Virus record (IMG/VR): IMGVR_UViG_3300021425_002093
Span: 1 to 64,000 of that record
Length of the DNA: 64,000 bases
Strand: one strand, 5' to 3'
Source: a virus
Shown: positions 30,318 to 38,146 of the stretch, piece after piece
Numbering within the stretch: position 1 is the stretch's first letter
How the letters are laid out: every line of letters starts with the position of its first letter
The notes under the pieces: generated by a model
The model's input: only the letters and a program-made list of their open reading frames with translations
Database searches by the model: none
Told to the model about the DNA's origin: nothing
Position numbers and translations under genes: made by a program

Positions 30318-30833
30318 ATGTCTATTTATGACCCCATCTCAGAAGCGCTAGGACTTGATCCTATCGACTTCGATTACGAACCCATGCCTAAAGCTATCAG
30401 TCTGTCTGAAGCGTATATTGGGGAACTCAATTCATTCTACGGTAAGACACACACAGAAGAACTAAAGTATCACTGGTCGCAAACTCGTCAAGGCAAAAAC
30501 AATGGTATGTATGGACGAAGTGTTGTTGCCGAAAAAAACTTGCGATGGTATAACAACGGTAAAGAAAACATCTATGTTACTGAAGGCACTCAGCCAAAAA
30601 GATATGTACCGGGTAGATGTAATCTAAAGCGTAAGCCACATTCAAAAGAGACTAAGCAAAGAATATCAAACTCTATGAAAGGAAACACTAGCAATAAAAC
30701 TCGTCAGCGTTCCGTTCTGTCTCCTCGTGGTAAATTGTATCCATCTATAAAAGAAGCGGCAAAGTCATGTGGACTAACCATTTCTCAGTTTAGATATAGA
30801 AAGATTAAAAACGGTAACTGGGTTATCCAGTAA
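30318..30833 (+). CDS. NUMOD-type homing-endonuclease-related DNA-binding protein
   Basis: The only protein gene on the plus strand. The 171-residue product has a NUMOD3-like segment (YGKTHTEELKYHWSQTRQGK with NNGMYGR) repeated as KPHSKETKQRISNSMKGNTS. A C-terminal NUMOD1-like helix-turn-helix follows (GKLYPSIKEAAKSCGLTISQ). No clear GIY-YIG or HNH catalytic core is seen, so it may be a DNA-binding relict or an atypical homing enzyme. AAAGGAG precedes the ATG. It has its own late promoter and its end overlaps the convergent HAD gene by 11 bp. Confidence 0.8.
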   Translation: MSIYDPISEALGLDPIDFDYEPMPKAISLSEAYIGELNSFYGKTHTEELKYHWSQTRQGKNNGMYGRSVVAEKNLRWYNNGKENIYVTEGTQPKRYVPGRCNLKRKPHSKETKQRISNSMKGNTSNKTRQRSVLSPRGKLYPSIKEAAKSCGLTISQFRYRKIKNGNWVIQ

Positions 30834-31398
30834 CTATCTCGTAGATCTCCTTCCAGTTTTGAACACGGACGGCAACGCCTTCATAGTCACTGTTATATTC
30901 CCAGGCCATCAGGATGCCGTTCAGACCAAGATCAATACCGACATCGCAGTTTTCTTTTTTATCTTCGATCCAGTAGCACTCGGTGTCACGATACTCTTCT
31001 AGCGCTTCGTCTTTGTCCGCACCCGTGTCTAAGTAAACATACTGCTCAAACACAGTTGGGCCAAAGAGTTCGCAGAGATTCTTAGTTCGAAGATGCTGAG
31101 CGTATTCATCGTTGCTCAAGCTAGTTACTGCGTGGAAGACGTAACCATGCTCTTCATGCAACTTTTTGACATACTTGATTGCATCACGAAGGGGAGGAAG
31201 CTTTCGAATAGTAGCGCTCTCATTGAACATTCGGCACAACTTCTTAGCTTCAGCACGAGGAATGTTGAAGATCTTATTGACTTCGTAAAGGTTGGGATTG
31301 ACTTCTTCATAGCCGTGACGCTTCATCCACTGGCGAAATGCGTACATCCAGTCAAGAAGAACGCCGTCACAATCAACTAAAATCACTTTTTCTTTCAT
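30823..31398 (-). CDS. HAD-family phosphatase (5'-nucleotidase-like)
   Basis: From the ATG (MKEKVILVDCDGVLLDWMYA) the 191-residue protein has the HAD nucleophile motif DCDGV, a helical cap, the VTSLSND motif II region, and a C-terminal acidic motif (YWIEDKKENCDVGIDLGLNG). Such phage enzymes often act on nucleotides. A perfect sigma70 promoter lies just upstream; an alternative TTG start gives 7 more residues. Confidence 0.82.
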   Translation of the reverse strand: MKEKVILVDCDGVLLDWMYAFRQWMKRHGYEEVNPNLYEVNKIFNIPRAEAKKLCRMFNESATIRKLPPLRDAIKYVKKLHEEHGYVFHAVTSLSNDEYAQHLRTKNLCELFGPTVFEQYVYLDTGADKDEALEEYRDTECYWIEDKKENCDVGIDLGLNGILMAWEYNSDYEGVAVRVQNWKEIYEIVTG

Positions 31399-31439
31399 TT
31401 TCACACTCAAAACAGACAATTTCCCACAAAACAGATATG

Positions 31440-31468
31440 ATTATACTGTAAAAATGGCCCCGTGTCAA
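31440..31468 (-). promoter_or_regulatory. consensus sigma70 promoter
   Basis: TTGACA, exactly 17 bp, TATAAT on the minus strand: a perfect consensus, directly before the HAD-phosphatase gene. A T-rich block (end of the basic small gene) precedes it. Confidence 0.85.
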
Positions 31469-31477
31469 GGCTTTTTG

Positions 31478-31633
31478 TCAAAAAAAGCTGTTTCTTTGCT
31501 TAGTTTTCTGTCTACGTGCCCGTTGAATGGCGGATCTTTTCTTGTCGTAGCGCTTTGTGTCCTTTTTTCGCTCCTTAAACACTTGCTCTCCGTCCTCTTC
31601 CATCCACTCACGGAACTTCTTGTTTTTAGCCAT
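31478..31633 (-). CDS. small highly basic protein
   Basis: A 51-residue ORF, mostly Lys/Arg/Glu (KFREWMEEDGEQVFKERKKD, KKRSAIQRARRQKTKQRNSF). It starts 4 bp after the upstream gene ends. Probable nucleic-acid binding; no family is recognised. Confidence 0.65.
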   Translation of the reverse strand: MAKNKKFREWMEEDGEQVFKERKKDTKRYDKKRSAIQRARRQKTKQRNSFF

Positions 31634-31636
31634 TAC

Positions 31637-32122
31637 TTAACTATCCTTTTTTACCTTTGGAGGTCTACCTCGGCCTCTTTTAACGGGGGTGGGATCTACC
31701 GGATCCTCAATTGAGAATCCAAATGCTTCGACTAGTAAATCTGCTGGTAATTCTAGAATGGGCTTCTTTTCTATCATTCTGACAAGAAGTTTAGCGTCCT
31801 CTCTATCAACAGCTTCAAGCATCTGAATAAAAAGACTTTCTTTTCTGGCTCGTGAAAGTCCTGCACCTTCTTTCATGTTCTTTACAAAATAGGATAGTTT
31901 TCTACACTCCCTATACAATAACCCGTGAGAGTCAGGAAAGTCTGACGGGGTGTATGGGGGAGCAACGTTTGGAAGATCTAGCTCAAACTTGTTATCGTAT
32001 GTCAACAGCAAAACGTTACGAAGCTCTTTGGAGTTGTTTTGTCTAAGGTAAGCAATCTTGTCACCTCTGGTCGTCAAGGCCGCCGCTGTTTTTAAAATTT
32101 CGGACATAGATAAAGTTGTCAT
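31637..32122 (-). CDS. conserved phage protein with C-terminal AT-hook-like tail
   Basis: This 161-residue protein has a helical core with NSKELRNVLLLTYDNKFELD, then PPYTPSDFPDSHGLLYRECR. It ends in KRGRGRPPKVKKDS, which carries the GRGRPP AT-hook core. I recall it as a DUF6433-like family in marine T4-like phages, usually next to rnh. Minor-groove DNA binding is likely; the role is unknown. Confidence 0.78.
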   Translation of the reverse strand: MTTLSMSEILKTAAALTTRGDKIAYLRQNNSKELRNVLLLTYDNKFELDLPNVAPPYTPSDFPDSHGLLYRECRKLSYFVKNMKEGAGLSRARKESLFIQMLEAVDREDAKLLVRMIEKKPILELPADLLVEAFGFSIEDPVDPTPVKRGRGRPPKVKKDS

Positions 32123-32123
32123 C

Positions 32124-32975
32124 TCAAAACTCCTGCAAGTTTGTCATTAAGTGTTTTAGTTTGTTCTGAACGAAGTAGTTAAATAGCTTACTTCGATCCT
32201 TCGTATTTTCTTTTTCGTACTCCTCAAGAATACGACTCTTCACCTCTTCAGGTATCTCAGATAAGTCAATTAACATTTTGTTTCGCATGTAATTTCTTTT
32301 GACATCATCATCCATGTTATTTATATCACTAAATTGACACAATCTTTTTTTAGTAATTGGGCTTTGACGTATGCCAACAACAAGGCAGTTGTCTGCTGAA
32401 AGAATGTTAGGTACGCCATCTCCACTATCACCTTTAATAACGTGTTCGATTAGATATTGCTCGGGATCATCATTGCTAATCCATCGCTTACGTGTTGGAT
32501 CGTACTGCCTCACATTAGCATATTTGTGTAGCTGAATATAATCTTTGTCGCCCGACAAAATTAGGATCGGCTTACCCGTGTTTAAGATCGTACCTTCTTT
32601 GTGTACGATAGTACCTATAATATCATCCGCTTCACAGCCGTCGATCTGAAACACTCGATACGGAAAGTACTCCTTGAGTTCGTCACGAATGGTATTCAGC
32701 GATTCGAAAATCGCATTCCAATCCATCTCAGATTTCTCTCGCATTTTCTTGCGGCTTGCTTTGTAGTATGGATACATTTTTCTGCGCCAATAGTTTTTGT
32801 CGTCGCAACAGATAACAAGCTCTCCGTACTCATTGTAAAACTTAGTACGAACAGCCCGTAGCGAATTCAAGACCATATGGCGAATCATGCGCTCGTCTAT
32901 TTTTGCATTTTTATGACTACCCAACTGAGCCATCATATTCGAAATCATTACTTGATTCATATCAACTAGTATCAT
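32124..32975 (-). CDS. rnh: RNase H (T4 Rnh-like 5'-3' exonuclease)
   Basis: The 283-residue flap/5'-nuclease family protein has VDMNQVMISNMMAQ (first metal Asp), VICCDDKNYWRRKMYPYYKA, IDGCEADDIIGT (metal-binding acidic cluster) and LILSGDKDYIQL, then a helix-hairpin-helix-like GDSGDGVPNIL. In T4 it removes RNA primers on the lagging strand together with gp32 and ligase. It is full length. Confidence 0.93.
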   Translation of the reverse strand: MILVDMNQVMISNMMAQLGSHKNAKIDERMIRHMVLNSLRAVRTKFYNEYGELVICCDDKNYWRRKMYPYYKASRKKMREKSEMDWNAIFESLNTIRDELKEYFPYRVFQIDGCEADDIIGTIVHKEGTILNTGKPILILSGDKDYIQLHKYANVRQYDPTRKRWISNDDPEQYLIEHVIKGDSGDGVPNILSADNCLVVGIRQSPITKKRLCQFSDINNMDDDVKRNYMRNKMLIDLSEIPEEVKSRILEEYEKENTKDRSKLFNYFVQNKLKHLMTNLQEF

Positions 32976-33331
32976 ACGTTATCTTCCAACTCACTCAAAA
33001 ACTCTTTCATGATAGTTTCGTAATCGAGTTCGTTTCCGTCCTCGTTTCTAAAAATACCTTCACTAATTTTTTGCATGGGGTATTCTTTCTTGGCACATCT
33101 CATCACTAATGCTCGAACAGCTTCTTCAATAGCGAGAATATCGACGATGCACTTTACATCTTCTCCTATGTTATACCCCATTTCGTGTAGTGCTATAGTA
33201 ATGTCAAATGCAACATCGAAACCGAACTTATAAGCAAAGAACATATCTGGATCTTTAGCTAGCTCTTCGTCCATCTGCTTAAGTTCTTTTCGTCGTTCGT
33301 GCGCTTTAACAAAATCTATAACCTTACCCAT
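32972..33331 (-). CDS. conserved hypothetical protein
   Basis: This 119-residue protein starts MGKVIDFVKAHERRKELKQM and is helical, with DMFFAYKFGFDVAFDITIAL. It is conserved next to rnh in marine T4-like phages, without a known function. It overlaps rnh by 4 bp. Confidence 0.75.
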   Translation of the reverse strand: MGKVIDFVKAHERRKELKQMDEELAKDPDMFFAYKFGFDVAFDITIALHEMGYNIGEDVKCIVDILAIEEAVRALVMRCAKKEYPMQKISEGIFRNEDGNELDYETIMKEFLSELEDNV

Positions 33332-34464
33332 TAGAACGCCTTAAGTATAATAGTATCACGATTAATTCGACCGTCAGCCTCTGTCTCGTTCGTACTAAGC
33401 GCTTTGACATACTTTTGTGCTTTTGTCTTGGTGGACTTAACAAGAGTCCCAAGCATTTCTTCGGGCTTGCGTATCTTCTTCTTGAAAGACTCAGCTTCGT
33501 TGAATCCTTGCACAGTAGTTCCTTTGATCCAGAAGCCGTCCACACGATCCGATCTAAGATATTTTAGAACTCGTGTCTTTGTATTGAACAAATACAACTC
33601 GTGCTTACCTATGATCTGTACAGGACTAATACTGGCCACTTTGTACTCTGAACTTTCTTTCTGATACTGAACCTTCTCGACCTGCTTGATCAAAGGCTTC
33701 TCTTTCTTCGCACGAGGCTTACGAGCGGCCTTTTTAGTTTCAAGATACTTTTGTAAATCAACTATCATCTCGTTGAGGAATTTAAGATACTTTGTCTTCT
33801 CTCGCTTTGTTAAGTGACTATAAGCCTCTACTAAATCGGGAGAAGTTCCCGATATTACTTCCTCCATTTCAGCTTTGTGAGTCTCTATAACTCGCATGGC
33901 TTCACGTGCAGATTGAGCGGCGGAGTTTTCTTTCTTCAGATGATTGTAGAGAGAATATGATTTTGAAATAGTATTTTCAAAATACTCGTCAATTGCATAT
34001 TCAATTTCCCCCACAAGTGTTGCTGTTTTTTCTGCTAGATGTTCCGCAGGAGTCTTGCGAGCGACCACAGTTTTCTCTACTTGCTGAACGTTATCCGACT
34101 CAGCGTAAGATAAAATAGAAGTCAACTGATTGTCTTGAAAGAGTTTGCATGACTCTGGTAGTGGGGCACCGTTCAACTCCATTCGACAGAGACCAGCGAA
34201 AGTACCACAAGTCCTCCAACCCTTAGCTCTCTTGTATTGCTTGAGTAAATTATTGGAATTCTTGAACTCTCGAATCCAATCTTCAACCCACTTGACGTAA
34301 GTCTTTTGTTCATAGAAGTAGCCATAATGACGCAAATTGGTCATTATAGTATCCATAAGATCATCTTCTTTTACAGAAGACCAGTCTAGAGTTTCTTCAC
34401 CGATATGCTTTGCTTCAATCTGCTTTGCATCTCGACGTGATGTAGTCGCTTTCTTAGCAGGCAT
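33331..34464 (-). CDS. conserved T4-like phage protein
   Basis: This 377-residue basic protein starts MPAKKATTSRRDAKQ and has an N-terminal block EEDLMDTIMTNLRHYGYFY-like helices. A W..CGTFAGLCRMELNG segment, a Lys-rich linker (about 240-260) and a beta-rich C-terminal domain (GKHELYLFNTKTRVLKYLRS) follow. Full-length relatives are common in marine T4-like phages. DNA binding is plausible from the charge; the function is unknown. Confidence 0.72.
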   Translation of the reverse strand: MPAKKATTSRRDAKQIEAKHIGEETLDWSSVKEDDLMDTIMTNLRHYGYFYEQKTYVKWVEDWIREFKNSNNLLKQYKRAKGWRTCGTFAGLCRMELNGAPLPESCKLFQDNQLTSILSYAESDNVQQVEKTVVARKTPAEHLAEKTATLVGEIEYAIDEYFENTISKSYSLYNHLKKENSAAQSAREAMRVIETHKAEMEEVISGTSPDLVEAYSHLTKREKTKYLKFLNEMIVDLQKYLETKKAARKPRAKKEKPLIKQVEKVQYQKESSEYKVASISPVQIIGKHELYLFNTKTRVLKYLRSDRVDGFWIKGTTVQGFNEAESFKKKIRKPEEMLGTLVKSTKTKAQKYVKALSTNETEADGRINRDTIILKAF

Positions 34465-34481
34465 AATATATCCTATAGACT

Positions 34482-34757
34482 TTAGTCGTGAACTCCTTGA
34501 GGAAACTTCATGTCGTTTACTTCTCGCAAACGATCCCAGCGAAAGGCTCGCCAGGCGTCTTTCTCCGTATCCCAGACTGAAATCGAAGCGTCTGAAGGGG
34601 GCTTTTTCATTCCATTATCTTTTACACTAGGCTCCCATCGAATCCAATCAGAATGTAACGTGGCGTGCATTTCACGAGGTGATCCATCCGCTTTTTCAAA
34701 AAGAAGCCTTACAACTCCTTCGTTTAAAAGATCACGGACTTTTTGTTTGTGAGCCAT
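34482..34757 (-). CDS. DUF2693-like small phage protein
   Basis: From MAHKQKVRDLLNEGVVRLLF, about 91 residues. The pattern VVRLLFEKADGSPREMHATL is the DUF2693-like core (beta strand, K-DG-R-M-ATL) seen in T4-like phages. The last part (VWDTEKDAWRAFRWDRL) forms a conserved aromatic helix. It overlaps the glutaredoxin gene. The function is unknown. Confidence 0.75.
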   Translation of the reverse strand: MAHKQKVRDLLNEGVVRLLFEKADGSPREMHATLHSDWIRWEPSVKDNGMKKPPSDASISVWDTEKDAWRAFRWDRLREVNDMKFPQGVHD

Positions 34758-35004
34758 TATCAGTCTCCTTTTGTAAGAACTCATTTACACGTTTTTCAAA
34801 GTCAGCAAGACCAACGATGATATCGTCTCCCCATACTATTTGGGGGACCATACCAAAGTGAGTATCGATTTGATAAAACTTTTTCTTAGTTTCGATGTCA
34901 GCCCGAGCGAGACTAATGTACTCATGCTCAAGTTCAAAAATCTCAGCACACTGCTTAGCTTTCAAGCAGGCGAGGCATCCATCTGTTCCATATATTGTAA
35001 TCAT
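34732..35004 (-). CDS. glutaredoxin (NrdC-like)
   Basis: This 90-residue thioredoxin-fold protein has the redox pair CLAC (10 and 13), a cis-proline VPQIVW and the glycine-rich end VGLADFEKRV. It reduces ribonucleotide reductase or other thiol enzymes. NrdA in this window also carries its own glutaredoxin domain, so this free protein may serve others such as the peroxiredoxin. A TTGACA-17 promoter precedes it. Confidence 0.9.
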   Translation of the reverse strand: MITIYGTDGCLACLKAKQCAEIFELEHEYISLARADIETKKKFYQIDTHFGMVPQIVWGDDIIVGLADFEKRVNEFLQKETDNGSQTKSP

Positions 35005-35011
35005 GAGTCAT

Positions 35012-35040
35012 ACTCTATCACATTAAAGCGAATGTGTCAA
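35012..35040 (-). promoter_or_regulatory. sigma70-like promoter
   Basis: TTGACA, 17 bp, TAGAGT on the minus strand, 8 bp before the glutaredoxin start. The short distance implies a very short leader. Confidence 0.6.
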
Positions 35041-35501
35041 GTTTTTACGTTTGATTGTCTACTCATTGCTCTAGAACCAAACCAAAATGAGATAATCGCA
35101 GCAAAAATTGCTTGTGTTTCCTCATCCCAAACAATTGTGATCGCCGCATAAAAGTCTTGACCACTATCCATACCATGCATGAGAGTAGCGATTTTGACTG
35201 ATGCAAACAACCCAAAAAAGAGATATGTGATTACAGGACGGACTGACTTCCTAAGCCAAGCGAGCGGACCATTGTCTTCTTGCATTGCAATATCATGCTG
35301 TATGAGTCTTGCGTGTTCATCGTCCACTGATCGAAGTTGAAATTTAGTCATGTCGATATCAGCATTTTGTCTCATCAACTCCGACTGCATTTTCATCATT
35401 TCGAGTTCTTTCTTGTTATTCTCTTTGTCAGCAAAATGTCCAAGAACAGCAGGAACGGCTGAGCCAGCAAATCCAACTAATGTACCTAATAATGATAGCA
35501 T
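35037..35501 (-). CDS. putative holin (three-TM type)
   Basis: This 154-residue protein has an N-terminal hydrophobic segment (LLGTLVGFAGSAVPAVLGHF), a charged helical middle, and two C-terminal hydrophobic segments (VRPVITYLFFGLFASVKIA, IFAAIISFWFGSRAM). WLRKSVRPVITY and FWFGSRAM match the 3-TM holin family of gene-transfer agents and phages. Holins open the inner membrane for the endolysin. Confidence 0.8.
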   Translation of the reverse strand: MLSLLGTLVGFAGSAVPAVLGHFADKENNKKELEMMKMQSELMRQNADIDMTKFQLRSVDDEHARLIQHDIAMQEDNGPLAWLRKSVRPVITYLFFGLFASVKIATLMHGMDSGQDFYAAITIVWDEETQAIFAAIISFWFGSRAMSRQSNVKT

Positions 35502-35581
35502 AATTTTAACCTTATTTTTGTATATGCAATATTATTTAGTCTTTGTCTTCTAAGAGAAGCCAGCATGAAACGAATACTGGA

Positions 35582-35959
35582 TCAATCATAAGTTCCGTCT
35601 TCTTGCATTCCACACCAGTTACAAGCATGACCGGACTCAACAGCAATGTATCCATTTAAATTGCAATTATGATTCCAGAAGGGGCTTACTGTCCCTTCTA
35701 GTGGATTCTCCATTTCATATGGGTCAAGATCTTCCCCGTTTCTCCCACGAGTCCGATTTCCATCTGAATTGAGTTCAGTCATATCCTGTTGGACTGTTCG
35801 ATAGTCTTTAGGACTGACATTACAATTCACTGTATGAAAACCATCAACTTCGCCGCACTCTTGACAGCGATCTTTTCCTTTGTATCCAAAGATTTTATGA
35901 TAGTTCTCTTCCCATTTTGCTCGATCTTGAATCGGGCGTTGCTTGCTACCTTTCCCCGC
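35582..35959 (-). CDS. conserved Cys-rich phage protein
   Basis: From MAGKGSKQRPIQDRAKWEEN, 125 residues. A CQECG pair and a C-terminal CNWCG pair could bind zinc. The MAGKGSKQRP opening is common to a family of short marine phage proteins of unknown role. An earlier start would overlap the upstream membrane-protein gene by 70 bp. Confidence 0.75.
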   Translation of the reverse strand, partial: AGKGSKQRPIQDRAKWEENYHKIFGYKGKDRCQECGEVDGFHTVNCNVSPKDYRTVQQDMTELNSDGNRTRGRNGEDLDPYEMENPLEGTVSPFWNHNCNLNGYIAVESGHACNWCGMQEDGTYD

Positions 35960-36236
35960 CATCTTTACGTTGACCCTCAAATATTTGTCGTCTAAAAACT
36001 TCAGCCAAGTACGCACGTCTGCAATGTTGCTTTTGTCTTATGATCAAATAAAACAAAGCGTCGATTACGGGACGTGCGATTTTAGCAACCCAGTGTCCCT
36101 CTTTTTCGTATCTGTATGTCGCAGACGAAATAGTTTCATCTGGATATACAGCACCGAATGTAATCAACACCCAAACGAATTGATCAAATCCAATCAAAAT
36201 ATTTTTGATTCGTCTTGATATCGTTAAGCTACGCAC
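35946..36236 (-). CDS. conserved small membrane protein
   Basis: This 96-residue protein has an N-terminal hydrophobic segment (FDQFVWVLITFGAVYPDETI), a middle GHWVAKIARPVIDALFY and a basic end with HCRRAYLAEVFRRQ. This layout (PDET..., HC..AY..E) is shared by small proteins of many unrelated phages, without a firm function. It overlaps its neighbours. Confidence 0.75.
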   Translation of the reverse strand: MRSLTISRRIKNILIGFDQFVWVLITFGAVYPDETISSATYRYEKEGHWVAKIARPVIDALFYLIIRQKQHCRRAYLAEVFRRQIFEGQRKDGGER

Positions 36237-36525
36237 TGACTCCTTCCCCTACGATCAACCCAGAACTTGCTTGATAATAAGCAGATTCTACAGGCTGACT
36301 AGTCTTTGTTACAAAGACAATACCACCAGTATAGAAAGTCATTGACTTGGGATTTTCCTCTCCCGTAACACAAATTCCGTTTGCAAAGCCAACGCCATTT
36401 TCGCCCTGAACGAGCATCTTGGGATCGGAAAGGATAAATGTAGCATCATCCTTTTTAAGAAATTTACCCACATACTCTCCAGCAACTGAGATCACTGTTA
36501 CAACTTCATTCTTTTTATAGCTCAT
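36229..36525 (-). CDS. conserved hypothetical protein
   Basis: This 98-residue beta-rich protein (VVTVISVAGEYVGKFLKKDD, ENPKSMTFYTGGIVFVTKTS) has the compact small-barrel look found in marine phage proteins. The function is unknown. It starts just after the MazG-like gene. Confidence 0.7.
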   Translation of the reverse strand: MSYKKNEVVTVISVAGEYVGKFLKKDDATFILSDPKMLVQGENGVGFANGICVTGEENPKSMTFYTGGIVFVTKTSQPVESAYYQASSGLIVGEGVSA

Positions 36526-36526
36526 T

Positions 36527-36868
36527 TTACTCCTCCATAATATCGCCTTCTTTTACGAAGACTCCATTGATCATACGGCCTGTACGATGTTTGATATCAT
36601 TGTATGCTTGCTCTAAACAGTCTGATAACGATAGACCATTTCGCTCTGCAATATTTATCAGCACAACGATGCAATCTCCAATGTCGTCTGAGACATCACG
36701 ACCTTTGCATACATTGTCGCTAAGCTCGCCTACTTCTTGGATCAATTTACATACTTGATCCTTGTCAGTAGAACCTAGGATTAAATTTCTATCGTAGTGC
36801 CATTGTTTGATTTGTTCGGTTAGGCTGATCATTCGATCATCTTCAATTTCGTAATCAATGTATTTCAC
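36527..36868 (-). CDS. MazG-like nucleotide pyrophosphohydrolase
   Basis: This protein of up to 113 residues has the MazG/all-alpha NTP-PPase core: KLIQEVGELSDNVCKG (ExxE) and DVSDDIGDCIVVLINIAERN (ExxD-like). It hydrolyses nucleoside triphosphates to monophosphates; phage versions may act on (p)ppGpp or modified dNTPs, which is unproven. The start is GTG coupled to the previous stop; an ATG 11 codons later (MISLTEQIKQWHYDRN) is also plausible. Confidence 0.85.
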   Translation of the reverse strand: MKYIDYEIEDDRMISLTEQIKQWHYDRNLILGSTDKDQVCKLIQEVGELSDNVCKGRDVSDDIGDCIVVLINIAERNGLSLSDCLEQAYNDIKHRTGRMINGVFVKEGDIMEE

Positions 36869-36987
36869 TTATCACCCTCTCGCTCAAGTTTCTCTTTAAT
36901 TAACTCTAACACCCCTACAATTTTTTCTAAAACTTCTTCGTCTTTTTCATTTTCTGTGTCAAACTTCACATTTACATCTATAATCAT
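36865..36987 (-). CDS. hypothetical small acidic protein
   Basis: A 40-residue ORF (MIIDVNVKFDTENEKDEEVL, then an amphipathic Glu/Lys helix). It overlaps the MazG-like start by 4 bp and the GIY-YIG-like gene by 4 bp, as expected for a real gene in this operon. Confidence 0.6.
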   Translation of the reverse strand: MIIDVNVKFDTENEKDEEVLEKIVGVLELIKEKLEREGDK

Positions 36988-37409
36988 CTCTTTCCTCTCC
37001 CAACTAAAGACTGAACGTGAGATCGGTGAATTTTGCAGTTTATGATGCCGTTGAAATACTCATCTGACAATAACACTTCTCGCTCAATCTGTTCTTTTAA
37101 CTCTAAGTAAGACATCTCCCCCTTGGAATTACATAAATGAAGGATTTCTCGATTAAAGACTTCACCGCCATGTTCTTCAACTAGAGACTTGACTTCTTCA
37201 GATGATCCATAGTACATCATCCAATCAGATTCTTTTACGACTTTACGTCTTCTAGTCTTTCCCTTTAGCGGCGGTAAAGTTCTCCTCGACTTAAATGTCT
37301 TCTTACCAATATATTTTTTCCCATTTCTAGAGTCTGTAATGCAGTAGACAAATCCAACAAACTCTCCTATCATGTCGCTTGTAAATTCACGACCTTCATA
37401 ATTCCACAT
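36984..37409 (-). CDS. GIY-YIG-like nuclease-domain protein
   Basis: This 141-residue protein has GFVYCITDSRNGKKYIGKKT, the GIY-YIG core with the VY...YIG spacing. A basic region (RRTLPPLKGKTRRRKVVKE) and a YGSSEEVKSLVEEHG segment follow. A downstream Glu could complete the active site. It is conserved in marine T4-like phages. It may be a DNA-nicking or homing-type enzyme; activity is inferred. Confidence 0.78.
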   Translation of the reverse strand: MWNYEGREFTSDMIGEFVGFVYCITDSRNGKKYIGKKTFKSRRTLPPLKGKTRRRKVVKESDWMMYYGSSEEVKSLVEEHGGEVFNREILHLCNSKGEMSYLELKEQIEREVLLSDEYFNGIINCKIHRSHVQSLVGRGKR

Positions 37410-37456
37410 TATAATCGCCTATCTAGTATACTGTCTAGTATATAGATGCGAAAAAT

Positions 37457-37603
37457 TTACTCCCAATCGGGATCAAAATCGCCCGGCTCTTCTTCTCGAT
37501 TCTCGCCGCATATTGGGCAATACTGCACTTCGTCATCAACTCCAAATGTTTCGATGGTGCATTCGTTACCACAGAAACTACAAAGAAAATCTATTTTTTT
37601 CAT
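37457..37603 (-). CDS. small zinc-ribbon protein
   Basis: A 48-residue ORF with two CxxC-type pairs (CSFCGNEC and CPICGEN) forming a zinc ribbon, and an acidic tail. Its start overlaps the end of the dCMP deaminase gene. The function is unknown. Confidence 0.7.
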   Translation of the reverse strand: MKKIDFLCSFCGNECTIETFGVDDEVQYCPICGENREEEPGDFDPDWE

Positions 37604-38058
37604 ATACGGTATACTCCTACTCCGCACTGTACAAGGAACTCAATTCCCCTTAGTGATTGATATTCATCTCTGTAGTACACATCAGTTACGCCAGCACCAT
37701 ATATTTGCTTAGCACACCCCAGACACGGAGCGTGTGTAATATACATAGTCGCACCTTCTCCGCTTTCTGTACTTCTAGCTAACTTTGCAATGCAATTAGC
37801 TTCAGCGTGAATTACCTCTTCTTTTGTTATCATTCTACCATAGATGGCTCGATCATCAGGATTAACTTCAAAAGTCACTCCCTCATTTGGAACCCAGTCT
37901 TCGCATTCATTATCCCAGCCGCTAGGCGTTCCATTATATCCAATTGAAATGATGCGGTCGTCCTTGACCGCAATCGCTCCAACCTTAAGTCGGGTAGCAG
38001 TGGATAGTTGAGCAAATCGATGAGCAACATCCATATACGCCGCTTGCCACTTATCCAT
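37600..38058 (-). CDS. deoxycytidylate deaminase
   Basis: The 152-residue protein has the zinc-binding deaminase motifs HAEANCIAKL (His, catalytic Glu) and APCLGCAKQI (PCxxC). GYNGTPSGWDNECED is typical of the dCMP deaminase (ComEB/T4 Cd) family. It converts dCMP to dUMP for ThyX. Confidence 0.93.
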   Translation of the reverse strand: MDKWQAAYMDVAHRFAQLSTATRLKVGAIAVKDDRIISIGYNGTPSGWDNECEDWVPNEGVTFEVNPDDRAIYGRMITKEEVIHAEANCIAKLARSTESGEGATMYITHAPCLGCAKQIYGAGVTDVYYRDEYQSLRGIEFLVQCGVGVYRI

Positions 38059-38146
38059 ATATTGAAAATCCGCATACTAGTAACAAGTCTACTAGAAACA
38101 TAAGCGTCCCAAATTCTACCCAATACTTATCTACTATGCGGCGCAT
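38051..38146 (-). CDS. possible tiny membrane peptide
   Basis: A 31-residue ORF (MRRIVDKYWVEFGTLMFLVD, then a hydrophobic end). It overlaps the nrdB stop and the deaminase start, a coupling typical of real phage genes. No family is recognised and it could be chance. Confidence 0.4.
   Translation of the reverse strand: MRRIVDKYWVEFGTLMFLVDLLLVCGFSIYG

Noticed and set aside
32318-32325. TATAAATA octamer on the minus strand inside rnh
   Set aside because: It lies deep in a coding region with no gene start just after it, so it is probably chance.
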